From contig NW_024609884.1 in assembly GCF_016920785.2 (NCBI RefSeq), forward strand, positions 32,966,080 to 33,030,079: a stretch of DNA of 64,000 nt. Reading direction: 5' to 3'. Below, piece by piece: positions 32,612 through 37,044 of the stretch. The notes under the pieces were generated by a model. That model ran no database searches. It saw only the letters and a program-made list of their open reading frames with translations, and was not told where the DNA came from. This DNA comes from Ixodes scapularis. Taxonomy: Eukaryota > Arthropoda > Arachnida > Ixodida > Ixodidae. Position 1 is the stretch's first letter, and each line of letters begins with the position of its first letter. A program made the position numbers and the translations under genes.

Positions 32612-33690
32612 GTCTTCACATTAAGACTACAATGTTTTATCAAAATAGTAAAGTTCACATATAGACAGACTTCTTTGGACCTCAGATGACACAATGTCAA
32701 TAAATGAACATACCAAGCTTTTGTCGAGGTATTGAAACTAATCTGATCGAGTGTTTTATGCAGTGACATACAAATTCACTATGCAAGTGCTACCAACGAG
32801 TGGCAGCAGATGTTGGTATGCACCAAAGTCTCCTTGTCCAAGCACTGCTCCATTGCATGGCATTTGTTCAAAATATTATGACCAGAGATCAGCATAGTGA
32901 AAACAACGCCACGTGCAACCCCTCTACTGTTCACGAGGATGTAATGCGCCGACAAATTTGTTATCAACGTACCGATAAATATGTTGCGAGCCAAAAGTAA
33001 AAGCAGCCTCGTTGAGGTCTTCACAAAGCTGCCTCCACTCGGCAACCATTGCTAAAAATTTACCAAGCCTCCTCAAGAGCTCCTTCAGACCCAGATGTGC
33101 ACGAAATGCACTGCTGGCACGCGCGTTTGAAAGACCAAACAACGTCTTGAGACATTGAAAACTTGCGCAATGTCACAGTACAGCCAACTGTGCACACACG
33201 TGAAATATATAAAATGAAAAAAAAAATGAAAAAAACATCTATTTACTTTGATACCATTCGGCTCGTTTGAGGAGGCGCTAGTTTACTTAATATACTTCCA
33301 GGACGCCCGTGTCGTCGTGAACAAGTAGTCCCCGTTGACACTTCGACCGACGCCCAGTCGAGTTGATTATTGTAGGCAACAGATGAACGAGCCAAGAGGC
33401 GTTGCTTCCGAAAAAGTCACGCGACGCCACATCAACAGACGTTAAGGTCATTCGAATTCCTGACGACGCTGTTAGCGTGCATGAATACCGCCTAACAGTT
33501 TGAAAAGAACACATGTGAAAAAAAAAAAAGTTGTGGAAACCGTCGTCTGCTGCGAACAAAGCGCTACAAGAGGAAGCTGGGACGCTCGGGGCGGAAAAGG
33601 CAAATAGAGAAAATCAATACTTACGGCAAAGAAAAAGTTAAATATGAAAAGTAGGTTCTTGATACACGACATTCCGCATCCTTGCACCAT
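2675..33690 (-). CDS. CD63-like tetraspanin, seven coding exons (full gene span)
   Basis: Joining exons 33690-33625, 20669-20481, 18493-18419, 16211-16101, 7007-6894, 2891-2808 and 2722-2675 gives a complete 228-residue protein, the usual tetraspanin length. Seen: four hydrophobic segments (about residues 12-34, 53-72, 81-105, 193-219); a small first loop; a GCCGA motif at 71-75; and a large second extracellular loop (about 106-187) with CCG at 150-152, a P-x-S-C-C block at 167-171, C177 and a GC pair at 186-187. That is the six-cysteine pattern of the CD63 group. One N-glycosylation sequon (NYS) lies at 155. Juxtamembrane cysteines (5, 9, 72, 73, 81, 221, 222) are likely palmitoylation sites. 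All introns are phase 0 with GT-AG ends. Known of the family: membrane organisers that assemble tetraspanin webs and, for CD63, act in endosomes and exosomes. Inference: the same role here. Odd: the C-terminus (LANQVK) lacks the Y-x-x-hydrophobic lysosomal sorting signal of vertebrate CD63. The exact ortholog is unresolved. Confidence 0.92.
2808..2891 (-). CDS. Tetraspanin exon 6 (last loop cysteine and most of TM4)
   Basis: Encodes residues 186-213. It starts with the Gly-Cys pair that closes the second disulphide of the large loop, then a Tyr-Glu-Lys stretch and a glycine-rich TM4 ending in Ile-Glu. Acceptor CATTGCACAG; donor GTCAGT. Separated from exon 7 by the only short intron, 85 bp. 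Confidence 0.92.
3389..3424. repeat. Homopolymer junction C19/A17
   Basis: An uninterrupted C run followed directly by an A run inside tetraspanin intron 5. Such junctions often mark the 3' tail of an old retroposed copy, but no body was recognised. Confidence 0.8.
4550..4610. repeat. (AC)n microsatellite
   Basis: About 60 bp of CA/AC dinucleotides with one imperfect GCACGCGC interruption, in tetraspanin intron 5. It creates artificial Cys-Val ORFs on the minus strand. Confidence 0.95.
6894..7007 (-). CDS. Tetraspanin exon 5 (cysteine-rich part of large loop)
   Basis: Encodes residues 148-185. It carries the diagnostic CCG motif (150-152), the NYS sequon, a tryptophan after the loop aspartate, the P-x-S-C-C block and C177. 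Acceptor TTCTAACCAG, donor GTAAGG. Confidence 0.93.
9081..9915. mobile_element. TTAA-flanked inverted-repeat element (MITE), 835 bp
   Basis: Left end TTAA|AGGAGCTGTGCAA and right end TTGCACAGCTCCT|TTAA are exact inverted copies. TTAA duplicated on both sides (9077-9080, 9916-9919) is the piggyBac-type target signature. No transposase ORF is present, so it is non-autonomous. A long hairpin (9385-9478) sits near its middle. Located in tetraspanin intron 4. Confidence 0.8.
9385..9478. repeat. Near-perfect hairpin with (GA)n bulge
   Basis: The left arm 9385-9434 and right arm 9437-9478 are reverse complements across 42 bp, separated by only 2 bases. The left arm carries eight extra bases of GA repeat. 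Core arm sequence includes CCGGACGGGTATGGCCGGAC. It lies inside the TTAA element at 9081-9915. Confidence 0.9.
10131..10223. repeat. 93-bp repeat segment, partner of the insertion at 54567-54662
   Basis: The first 35 bases, starting GAAAGGGTAAAAGCACAGGC, match the insertion in the MITE at 54313-54735 in the same orientation. The remaining 58 bases match it in inverted orientation. It directly abuts the target duplication of the hAT element that starts at 10233. Confidence 0.75.
10233..13304. mobile_element. hAT-type DNA transposon, 3.07 kb, non-coding, perfect 8-bp TSD
   Basis: Ends are CAGGGTGTCGAA and its inverse TTCGACACCCTG. Both sides carry the same 8-bp target duplication, CCTAAATT (10225-10232 and 13305-13312). 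An 8-bp duplication and a CAGGG terminus define the hAT superfamily. Both subterminal regions (about 10237-10330 and 13155-13300) are packed with CCGAACC/AACCGG repeats, as expected for transposase-binding arrays. No transposase ORF was found. A TTAA element (11946-12986) is nested inside. Located in tetraspanin intron 4. Confidence 0.88.
11946..12986. mobile_element. TTAA-flanked inverted-repeat element nested in hAT, 1041 bp
   Basis: Left end TTAA|AGGGGCCCTGCAGTCA and right end TCATTGCAGGGCCCCT|TTAA are near-perfect inverses with TTAA at both borders (11942-11945, 12987-12990). Same style as the element at 9081-9915 but with a different terminus. No coding capacity recognised. Being wholly inside the hAT, it is younger than, or was carried by, that element. 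Confidence 0.78.
13514..13533. repeat. Poly-G tract (about 20 bp)
   Basis: Uninterrupted G run in tetraspanin intron 4. It produces poly-Gly and poly-Pro pseudo-ORFs. Confidence 0.9.
15265..15981. mobile_element. pogo/Tigger-type Tc1-mariner element, 717 bp, non-coding
   Basis: Left end CAGTCAAACCTATTTATAAC and right end (inverse) CAGTGAAACCCGTTTAGAAC are similar terminal repeats of about 24 bp, with TA on both sides (15263-15264, 15982-15983). CAGT.AAACC ends with a TA target are characteristic of pogo/Tigger elements. No transposase ORF. Located in tetraspanin intron 4. Confidence 0.75.
16101..16211 (-). CDS. Tetraspanin exon 4 (first half of large extracellular loop)
   Basis: Encodes residues 111-147, the amphipathic helix-rich start of the large extracellular loop, ending just before the CCG motif supplied by exon 5. 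Flanked by a TTTACCCAG acceptor and a GTGGGT donor. A palindromic MITE lies about 80 bp upstream on the transcript (16287-16454). Confidence 0.9.
16287..16454. mobile_element. Palindromic MITE beside tetraspanin exon 4
   Basis: Outer arms AGTCAGTTAC / GTAACTGACT, then AAGTTAACAGTTTTC-AAGGGAAAGGA opposed by TCCTTTCCCTCGAAAACTTTTCTTAA, form a long imperfect hairpin over almost the whole 168 bp. No coding capacity. Confidence 0.65.
16486..16982. repeat. Dispersed repeat with CAGGGTGTTTT ends
   Basis: An 11-bp CAGGGTGTTTT start opposes its inverse at the right end, after an A-rich stretch. Internal blocks (for example ATTTCAATCAGAAACTTG at 16650) recur at 17630, and a weaker match occurs at about 31440, so this is a diverged family with at least three copies in the tetraspanin introns. 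Confidence 0.5.
17300..17800. repeat. Second copy of the CAGGGTGTTTT-family repeat, interrupted
   Basis: Shares with 16486-16982 the order of blocks: a CACTAATGC...GTCTGTGCAGG segment, an ATTTCAATCAGAAACTTG block at 17630 and a following GCAAAGCATAG-like block. A small pogo-like MITE (17404-17558) interrupts it. Boundaries are approximate. Confidence 0.5.
17404..17558. mobile_element. Short pogo-like MITE, 155 bp
   Basis: The left end CAGTGCAACCCACTTAT is opposed by ATAAGTGGGTTGCACT at the right, with TA flanking (17402-17403, 17559-17560). Terminal motif and target agree with the larger pogo-type element at 15265-15981. Confidence 0.7.
18419..18493 (-). CDS. Tetraspanin exon 3 (TM3)
   Basis: A 25-codon exon found by matching the expected TM3. 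It encodes residues 86-110, hydrophobic with an internal A-E-I-A-A-G motif; a glutamate or glutamine in TM3 is typical of tetraspanins. Acceptor TTCTTTTCCAG and donor GTAAGG are both strong. The reading frame continues exons 2 and 4 in phase 0. Confidence 0.9.
19113..19272. mobile_element. hAT-type MITE, 160 bp, with 8-bp TSD
   Basis: Ends CAGGGGTGCACAA / TTGTGCACCCTG, with 8-bp flanks GTGCAAAG (19105-19112) and GTGTAAAG (19273-19280) differing at one base. This satisfies the hAT rule. Located in tetraspanin intron 2. Confidence 0.78.
20481..20669 (-). CDS. Tetraspanin exon 2 (TM1 end, small loop, TM2)
   Basis: Encodes residues 23-85: the rest of TM1, the small extracellular loop, TM2 and the GCCGA motif followed by MQESYCM, a hallmark of the short inner loop. 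The acceptor is a pyrimidine tract ending CTCTCTGCAG. The donor is GTGGGC, weaker than the others. It is supported because both neighbouring exons join in phase 0 and restore TM3. Confidence 0.92.
20964..21113. mobile_element. Foldback MITE with 48-bp arms
   Basis: The arm 20964-21011 (TAGTAGATAGACCTAAAGCT...) is the imperfect inverse of 21066-21113. The 54-bp loop contains a second copy of a motif (AGAATGCCA.CGTCCGG) that also lies just outside the left arm at about 20938. Located in tetraspanin intron 1. Confidence 0.7.
21988..22286 (+). mobile_element. Full-length tRNA-derived SINE (Ruka-like), 299 bp
   Basis: The head looks like a Ser/Leu-type tRNA with a long variable arm. It has an A box TGGCCGAGTGG at 21999-22009 and a B box GGTTCGAGCC at 22074-22083, the internal RNA polymerase III promoter. 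The body follows, ending in an AATTATTATT tail. A perfect 12-bp target duplication TATCTCATTTAA flanks it (21976-21987 and 22287-22298), showing LINE-mediated insertion. Tick genomes carry a tRNA-related SINE called Ruka; assignment to it is from architecture, not alignment. Confidence 0.9.
22358..22437. repeat. Two-unit tandem duplication, about 40 bp each
   Basis: TTTCATCATTCGTTGTGT followed by TTTATATTA.CCCTGT occurs twice in a row with only a few differences, just downstream of the SINE. Confidence 0.8.
24080..24815. mobile_element. Foldback element with long CTATAGATG-ended inverted repeats
   Basis: From the outside in, the arms share CTATAGATG, TATACTCAGT, ATAACT.GGC.AACTGTGGAG, then GCGACC.AATAAGAGCG. 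The arm length is at least 100 bp, with an unpaired centre. No coding capacity. The CTATAGA terminus resembles that of the 2.1-kb element at 48946-53167. Located in tetraspanin intron 1. Confidence 0.68.
25033..25369. mobile_element. Foldback element with about 110-bp arms
   Basis: The left arm 25033-25143 and right arm 25255-25369 are about 80% complementary. Shared blocks include AATGCAGCACT and GAACCAGATGCCAAAGTTT. The centre holds a small secondary palindrome (GGAGCTC). Located in tetraspanin intron 1. Confidence 0.7.
25990..26275. repeat. Diverged tandem repeat, about four units
   Basis: Units of the form CCCCGCTAAATTTAGCAG, then AAACTGATGTCATGTG, then CCTATA.ACCAATTCAGTTT recur at irregular spacing of roughly 60-90 bp. 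Each unit contains a small CTAAATTTAG palindrome. Located in intron 1, directly upstream of the LINE. Confidence 0.7.
26734..27126 (+). CDS. LINE ORF1 C-terminal fragment, SGNH/GDSL-type esterase
   Basis: This frame has no good start: its first codon as listed is TTG, and the frame stays open a little further upstream, so it is the tail of a longer ORF1. Seen: a V-V-V-C-T-I-P-E-V strand, an E-R-R-V-x-E-A-N-G-V-I helix, then D96-G-I-H99-Y (DxxH), the catalytic block V of SGNH hydrolases, followed by V-G-D-R-M-G. Known: CR1-type LINEs use such a domain in their RNA-binding ORF1 product. The N-terminal catalytic serine block is missing. The frame runs into the T6G6 run at 27087-27098, beyond which ORF2's frame is open. 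Confidence 0.75.
   Translation: MEIPFYLQEKNSAEVSKLPLEGAPNKIMGIRKLRDVSENVHVVVCTIPEVRGQSGLTERRVVEANGVIKGMSRQLRYDVMEVNREVYEAGSRPFADGIHYSEATGYRVGDRMGRTVTAFLGGPRALGALK
27231..30428 (+). CDS. LINE ORF2: APE endonuclease and reverse transcriptase, 1065 aa
   Basis: Uninterrupted. The N-terminal apurinic-type endonuclease has the E of VETHL (29), GDMNA (134-138), IDY (187-189) and SDH (215-217). The reverse transcriptase has NYRPI (517-520), LDIKGAYD (587-594), RQGCPLSP (646-653) and the catalytic YADD (694-697). A C-terminal zinc-knuckle-like C-x2-C-x8-H-x4-C lies at 999-1016. These provide target nicking and target-primed reverse transcription. The frame is open for 55 codons upstream of this ATG (from 27066), with a Lys/Arg-rich stretch, and overlaps the ORF1 end. 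No stop codon or frameshift is visible inside ORF2, suggesting a young copy. There is no RNase H domain that I can recognise. Confidence 0.92.
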   Translation: MQGGRNRLKWEEVEEQLRKEDLMVYGFVETHLRDMEQPPCNPDYVWEECNRMEGTRKGGGIGAFIKKNMNFQRFRKECAEHLWLKGKVAGESTVLGVVYLWTGTGAKEENRKMIDCISRDISELGEGSEIIIMGDMNAHIEGLDGYTDSTGSILLELVEKHDLVLCNTSQKCDGHITWETGNLHSTIDYVLMSHKIYGKLQVMKIDEEGSKSLGSDHKRIKLNFAREVNAETRQHNSKQTFCSDKELEIVVERIEAAVSGQRHTDWTYESLTRLFALELDKVKSKRKGKQGHRPKSWWDKEVKQAIQKRQEASREHRYSKRSGESETEVKRKWDNFITCRREASSLINAKIQRKGEEWMSNVSKKDRNAAKKFWEHLNSLGETTQARQRFILSHQGDQLEGDDAIQYIGAVMEEKFRERVHVEDRRTEGSSSPVCDIADFGQREWEKAERRVPSGTSTGTDGIPIKLVKNLGPKSKAKLREVVSTMITKGNIPDEWRLSRMSMIYKGKGDRSDIRNYRPITVTPVIYRLVMQIIKNRLEEWVDCEGILGELQNGFRKQRRLEDNLFSLTQCIEIAQKENRQLWLAFLDIKGAYDNVNQRNLWDIMENLNLDEGLTALLRNIYKDNKVIITWEGKATGKIEIRRGLRQGCPLSPLLFMLYLRGLEDRLEKSGLGFNLSYSKLGQKIQQSLPGLMYADDIVLMANNRTELQELMSICGREGEELGLEFSSEKSAVMIFNEDEVERLKIQNITVERASKYKYLGVWICDGAEYLRDHEKYIIGKGNRNAAVMKNRALWNYNRYEVVREIWKGVMVPGLTFGNAVLCMKSEVHAKLEIKQRGVGRLALGAHCKTPNQGVQGDMGWASFESREAVSKVEFEDRLRLMDGEQWARKVFSYLYMRSVDTKWRQRTRKLRGKFLGYSEDTEEQVSVKKKVKATERDRWLEGMQTKTALESYRLNKRVIAKESIYDNSRGSSLLFEARTGVLRTRTYRVKYQEIDTVCTACGEEDETAEHLILYCKGLHPMPTEDNIDLIKSLGFRDSEGRVDFKTVEITKQRLSEWWQKSREN
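30804..31187. mobile_element. Inverted-repeat element with perfect 17-bp ends
   Basis: CCCTGGGGCTAAGTTGG at 30804-30820 is exactly inverted at 31171-31187. Weaker complementarity continues inward (GTCATGGG on both sides). No coding capacity. Located in tetraspanin intron 1, just downstream of the LINE. Confidence 0.65.
31330..31610. repeat. Third, diverged copy of the 16486/17300 repeat family
   Basis: Contains ATTAGAAACTTGCTGAGCGTCAT, a GGTCAATTTTAG-like block, GCATGTGCGAGG and an AAGGCTGGCGATGCGAAGACA block, in the same order as at 17577-17770. Boundaries are approximate. Confidence 0.4.
31700..32290. mobile_element. Inverted-repeat element, 591 bp, TA-type
   Basis: The left end TACTGTAATCCCGACCTGCC is opposed by GGCAGGTCAGGACTACAGTA at the right, followed inward by complementary CCACAGA/TCTGTGG. 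A TA at each edge suggests a Tc1-mariner-type target. No transposase ORF. Located in tetraspanin intron 1. Confidence 0.65.
32571..32612. repeat. (GT)n plus poly-G tract
   Basis: A 24-bp GT repeat runs directly into an 18-bp G run, in tetraspanin intron 1. Confidence 0.95.
33625..33690 (-). CDS. Tetraspanin exon 1 (start codon, N-terminus, start of TM1)
   Basis: Encodes residues 1-22, with a short cytoplasmic head containing two cysteines (C5, C9) followed by the first half of TM1. The start ATG at 33690 has a good initiation context (GCC before, G after). The exon ends on a whole codon at a canonical GTAAGT donor (33619-33624). An in-frame ATG-like extension upstream exists, but it has no tetraspanin similarity and would give an atypical N-terminus, so this start was chosen. 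Confidence 0.9.
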
Positions 33691-34180
33691 GGCTGTGTCT
33701 TTGTGGGACAAAAATCCAACTTGGGAGGAACGAAACAGCACAACTACGCAGACCTGCGGCCGACCAAAGCGAATCCCCAACTAAAATGGCAAAACGAGCG
33801 TTCTTCCTCCGCCGCGGCGTCACAGCGTCAGTGAGGGGCCCAGCAATGGGTGTTGTTTTAACTCTGTCGACGAGGTGATGTCATGCAGTTGAGTTCCCTT
33901 TTATCAAGACGTATTCTTCTGAAACATGCAGCGCCAGGAGATAAAGGACTTCAACGGTAATTTATCGGCGAATACGTCAGCGTTTAGAGGGACTATATCC
34001 TCTCTCGCCGTCTTACCGCGCGCAGCGGTAAAATTGGTCTTTCGGTCTTTCGCGTCCGCGCGCGGCGCGGCAGCGCGGCCTCGCTTGCGCTCCTCGCGCC
34101 CGCGCCCTCGATTTCTTTCTGCTCATGGCCGCCGTTGCAAAAATAAAATAAGAAAAAAAAGTTGCTGTCGTGTTTTTAAG
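33691..34180 (-). promoter_or_regulatory. Presumed tetraspanin 5' UTR and promoter region
   Basis: The 500 bases upstream of the start codon contain a very GC- and CpG-rich stretch (about 34015-34120) unlike the AT-rich surroundings, and no clear TATA box. This fits a CpG-type promoter, but no transcription start can be fixed from sequence. Confidence 0.35.
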
Positions 34181-34885
34181 GGGTGATGTGAGCTGCTTGA
34201 GCGCAGGAATTCCGGAGATCACAGGAGGGGGGTCGTGTCTTGCTCAACTTTTCGCTAAGATGAAGGTGAATCCTTTCTTGGCTGTCCTCCCCTCCCCCTT
34301 TTCCCTCCCCCCTCTTCCCCCACACCCATGGTACTTATTTGGAGGCAAAAGAAAGGTGGTATCACACCACAAATGAGCAACACATATATTTTTTTTGTCT
34401 TTTTCTTCTTTTTTTACGGTGTAAAGCTAAGTTGACATCGAAGAGCCGCTGAAGTCGACCTGAAGTAGGCCGTGCTTACAGACTTGACGATCGTCGCTGG
34501 TTTCGTTAGTATCATTCGACAGAGCACATCACCGTCCTGTCCGGATCGCAACCTTATGCGTAAGTTGGTGCTCGGAAAACAAGTTATATGATGAACACTC
34601 GCCAACGGACGCAGTATGTTTTCTTATGCATGTGTGTGTCTGGGTATTTTAGAGCCATGTTTCATATCTAGTCACCCTTCTTTCCCTCAATAAAGTTGCG
34701 TTTTTTTTTTGTTTTTTTTTTTCGTTTTTGGTTTCTTTGAGGGGGGTCCGCCCCGACTGACATGATCCGCTGACGTGAACTGAGCAGCTGTGGCGGTTCT
34801 AACTCTATGCGGGGACCGAACCAGACGTAGAGCAGCTGGAATGCTCTCCCAAACAAACATTTATGATTTGCTCATTTGCTCAACT

Positions 34886-34910
34886 ATATCTATCTATCTA
34901 TCTATCTCTA

Positions 34911-34954
<44 letters not shown>
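34886..34954. repeat. Compound microsatellite (TATC)n(TC)n(TA)n
   Basis: Three adjoining simple-repeat motifs over about 70 bp. It generates an artificial Ser-Leu/Tyr-Ile ORF. Confidence 0.95.
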
Positions 34955-34963
<9 letters not shown>

Positions 34964-35140
34964 ATGTTTGTACAAAAATACTGTAAAGAATAACTGATAC
35001 CTCTGTTTTTACCGGACCTAAAAACAACACGTAAGAAAAAGAAGGGGGAAAATTGCTCTGAGGGGGTGGAAATTTTGTTTACTGTGAATGCTGTGGGTTG
35101 ATTGCATTGTTCGTGGATAACAGGAAAAAAAAAACTGATA

Positions 35141-35566
35141 TCACGCTTTATTAGCATTGGAATTCGATAAAGAACCTACACCCAGACGGTGATAAGAGAC
35201 AGCATTTATTGCACGAGACGAGACAATAAGGATTGCCCACACGTCACATTTATAACGGAGAGAAAGGGGCAGTACTAAAACAACGTATCGTAAAAGCAAG
35301 CAGCTGATTTCTGCTACGGCCTCAGCACCAGGATCACTCGCGAGGTGTTTGGGTGACCACCAAACGATCGACATCCTCGGACCGCAGAACTGTACCGCAT
35401 TGGGAAGCCTACTGTCTCCCAGACGTTTGATGCGAATGGGACTGGGTCCTTCTCCGGATTCGAGATTCAATGCATGTCGCCATTCCAGTGATGTGTATCC
35501 ACTCAGGTGATCACGACAGAAGCTGATCTCTTCAACGGCGAGTCGAAGAGCAGTCGTCGTTTGCAT
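35141..35566 (-). other. Unassigned 141-codon ORF, doubtful
   Basis: Open for 141 codons with mixed composition and no domain I recognise. No Kozak context, splice partner or homology is visible. It could be an exon of an unrecognised gene or repeat-derived, and was kept only because it is longer than most chance ORFs here. Confidence 0.15.
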
Positions 35567-35582
35567 TCCTCAAAATCGCCAG

Positions 35583-35661
35583 CTCTTTCCACTTTAGCAG
35601 AGCGAATGCTGGAGAGGAGGTCAGTTCCTCTGTAGCGTTCGTTGTGCTAAAGTGGAAAGAG
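35583..35661. repeat. Inverted repeat, 24-bp arms
   Basis: CTCTTTCCACTTTAGCAGAG.. at 35583-35606 is inverted at 35638-35661 with two mismatches and a 31-bp loop. Probably a small MITE. Confidence 0.65.
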
Positions 35662-36859
35662 GTGGGAGGAGTTTCCCTAAACTCTTAACTTAAACCTGTC
35701 ACCGACTTTTTTTTTTTTTTATTTATTGTACTTTTCCGGTGCACCTAAACAGCCCTATAGTTTTGCTTGTGGCTCAAAATGATACCTCTTATTGAAGACA
35801 ACAATACCGGAGCGGCGTGAGCGTGGGTGGTATGGGTTGAGTAGAACCGAAAGCTGCCGAAGCGAAGCACAATGCGGCGTAAAATACCTCCCCTTGCTTT
35901 CGAATGTTGTAGGGATGTTCCGTCGCGTATGACATGCACGTCCTCGAGACCCAGTCCACGTAAAAATCCTCCCGCGACTATTTCAATTTCAACCTTGGTG
36001 GCGGCTCGCGAGCTTTAGCACGCGCTCCAAGTACCAAAACACAAAAAAACTAATATCAATAAAAAAAAAAAAAAGGAAACGAGAGCCACGTGCAACGGCG
36101 GAAGGAGCCCGTAATCTCCCCGACTAGCCAAGAAAGCGTGCACCCGCGTGATGGCACAACGCGCGCAAAGAAAAAAAAAACTGGTTGCTATCTCTCCTCC
36201 CCTCCCGTCCAGCGCACACCCCTCGTGCCAAGGCAGTCAAGGTGTGCCTTCCACTTTCCCTCGGCGTGGCCTACAGAAAAGTTTCGAGACGAAGCCCCCG
36301 CGGGAAGGTTCTTGCCGTTCCGGATGACTCGGCGACTGTCAAGGTGATGCCCGAAGGAGGACCGAGCCACGGGCGGGTGGGCGGACCTCGACGGCTCGCG
36401 CGAAGGAACGTCGGCTGGCTGCCCCCGATGCCTACCCTGACTTTGACGTCACACTGCCGCCAAGTGATATCACTCGAGACGCGTAAATACCGCTCGGTGA
36501 CGTGGTGCCGGATTCTGTTTGTGAATAGGGTAGTCAACGGCTCCTTGGAGAACATCTTGTACGGTTTCAGGCAGTGGCGCCAGAGCACGGTTGGACATGC
36601 CTCCCCACAAATAAGGAAATCAAGTGTGCGTGTGCATGTGTGCGCGCGTGTGCGTTTTCTACCTTCTCATTAAAGAAAAAAGAAAAAAAGTTGCAAATTT
36701 GTTTACGGAACAAATTATTATTGAGATTTCGCTTGCACTGAATTCGTACTCACCAACTTTTGTCGAGACACAATCGTGCTTTTATCATCCATCGGTCCCG
36801 TTCTCAGTTATCCGTCAAGAATGAAAGAACCATCAGATGACATTTTCACCCTAAACTGA

Positions 36860-37044
36860 TAAAGGCCCGTTCACACTCTTGCGACTGAGTAAGACCCAGA
36901 GAGACCAGACCGGTTTTTAAGCATCTTGCGATCTCAGAACCAGCTCCGCTGCATCGCATCTGGTCCTAAGAAGTCGCAAAAGGCTTAAAAACCGGTCTCG
37001 TCTCTCTCGGTCGTACTTGGTTGCAAGAGAGTGTACGGACCTTA
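36860..37044. mobile_element. Palindromic MITE, about 185 bp
   Basis: The left arm AAAGGCCCGTTCACACTCTTGCGAC..., with an AGAC.AGAGAGAC and ACCGGTTTTTAAGC block, pairs with GCTTAAAAACCGGT...GGTTGCAAGAGAGTGTACGGACCTT. Arms are about 60 bp. No coding capacity. Confidence 0.68.
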
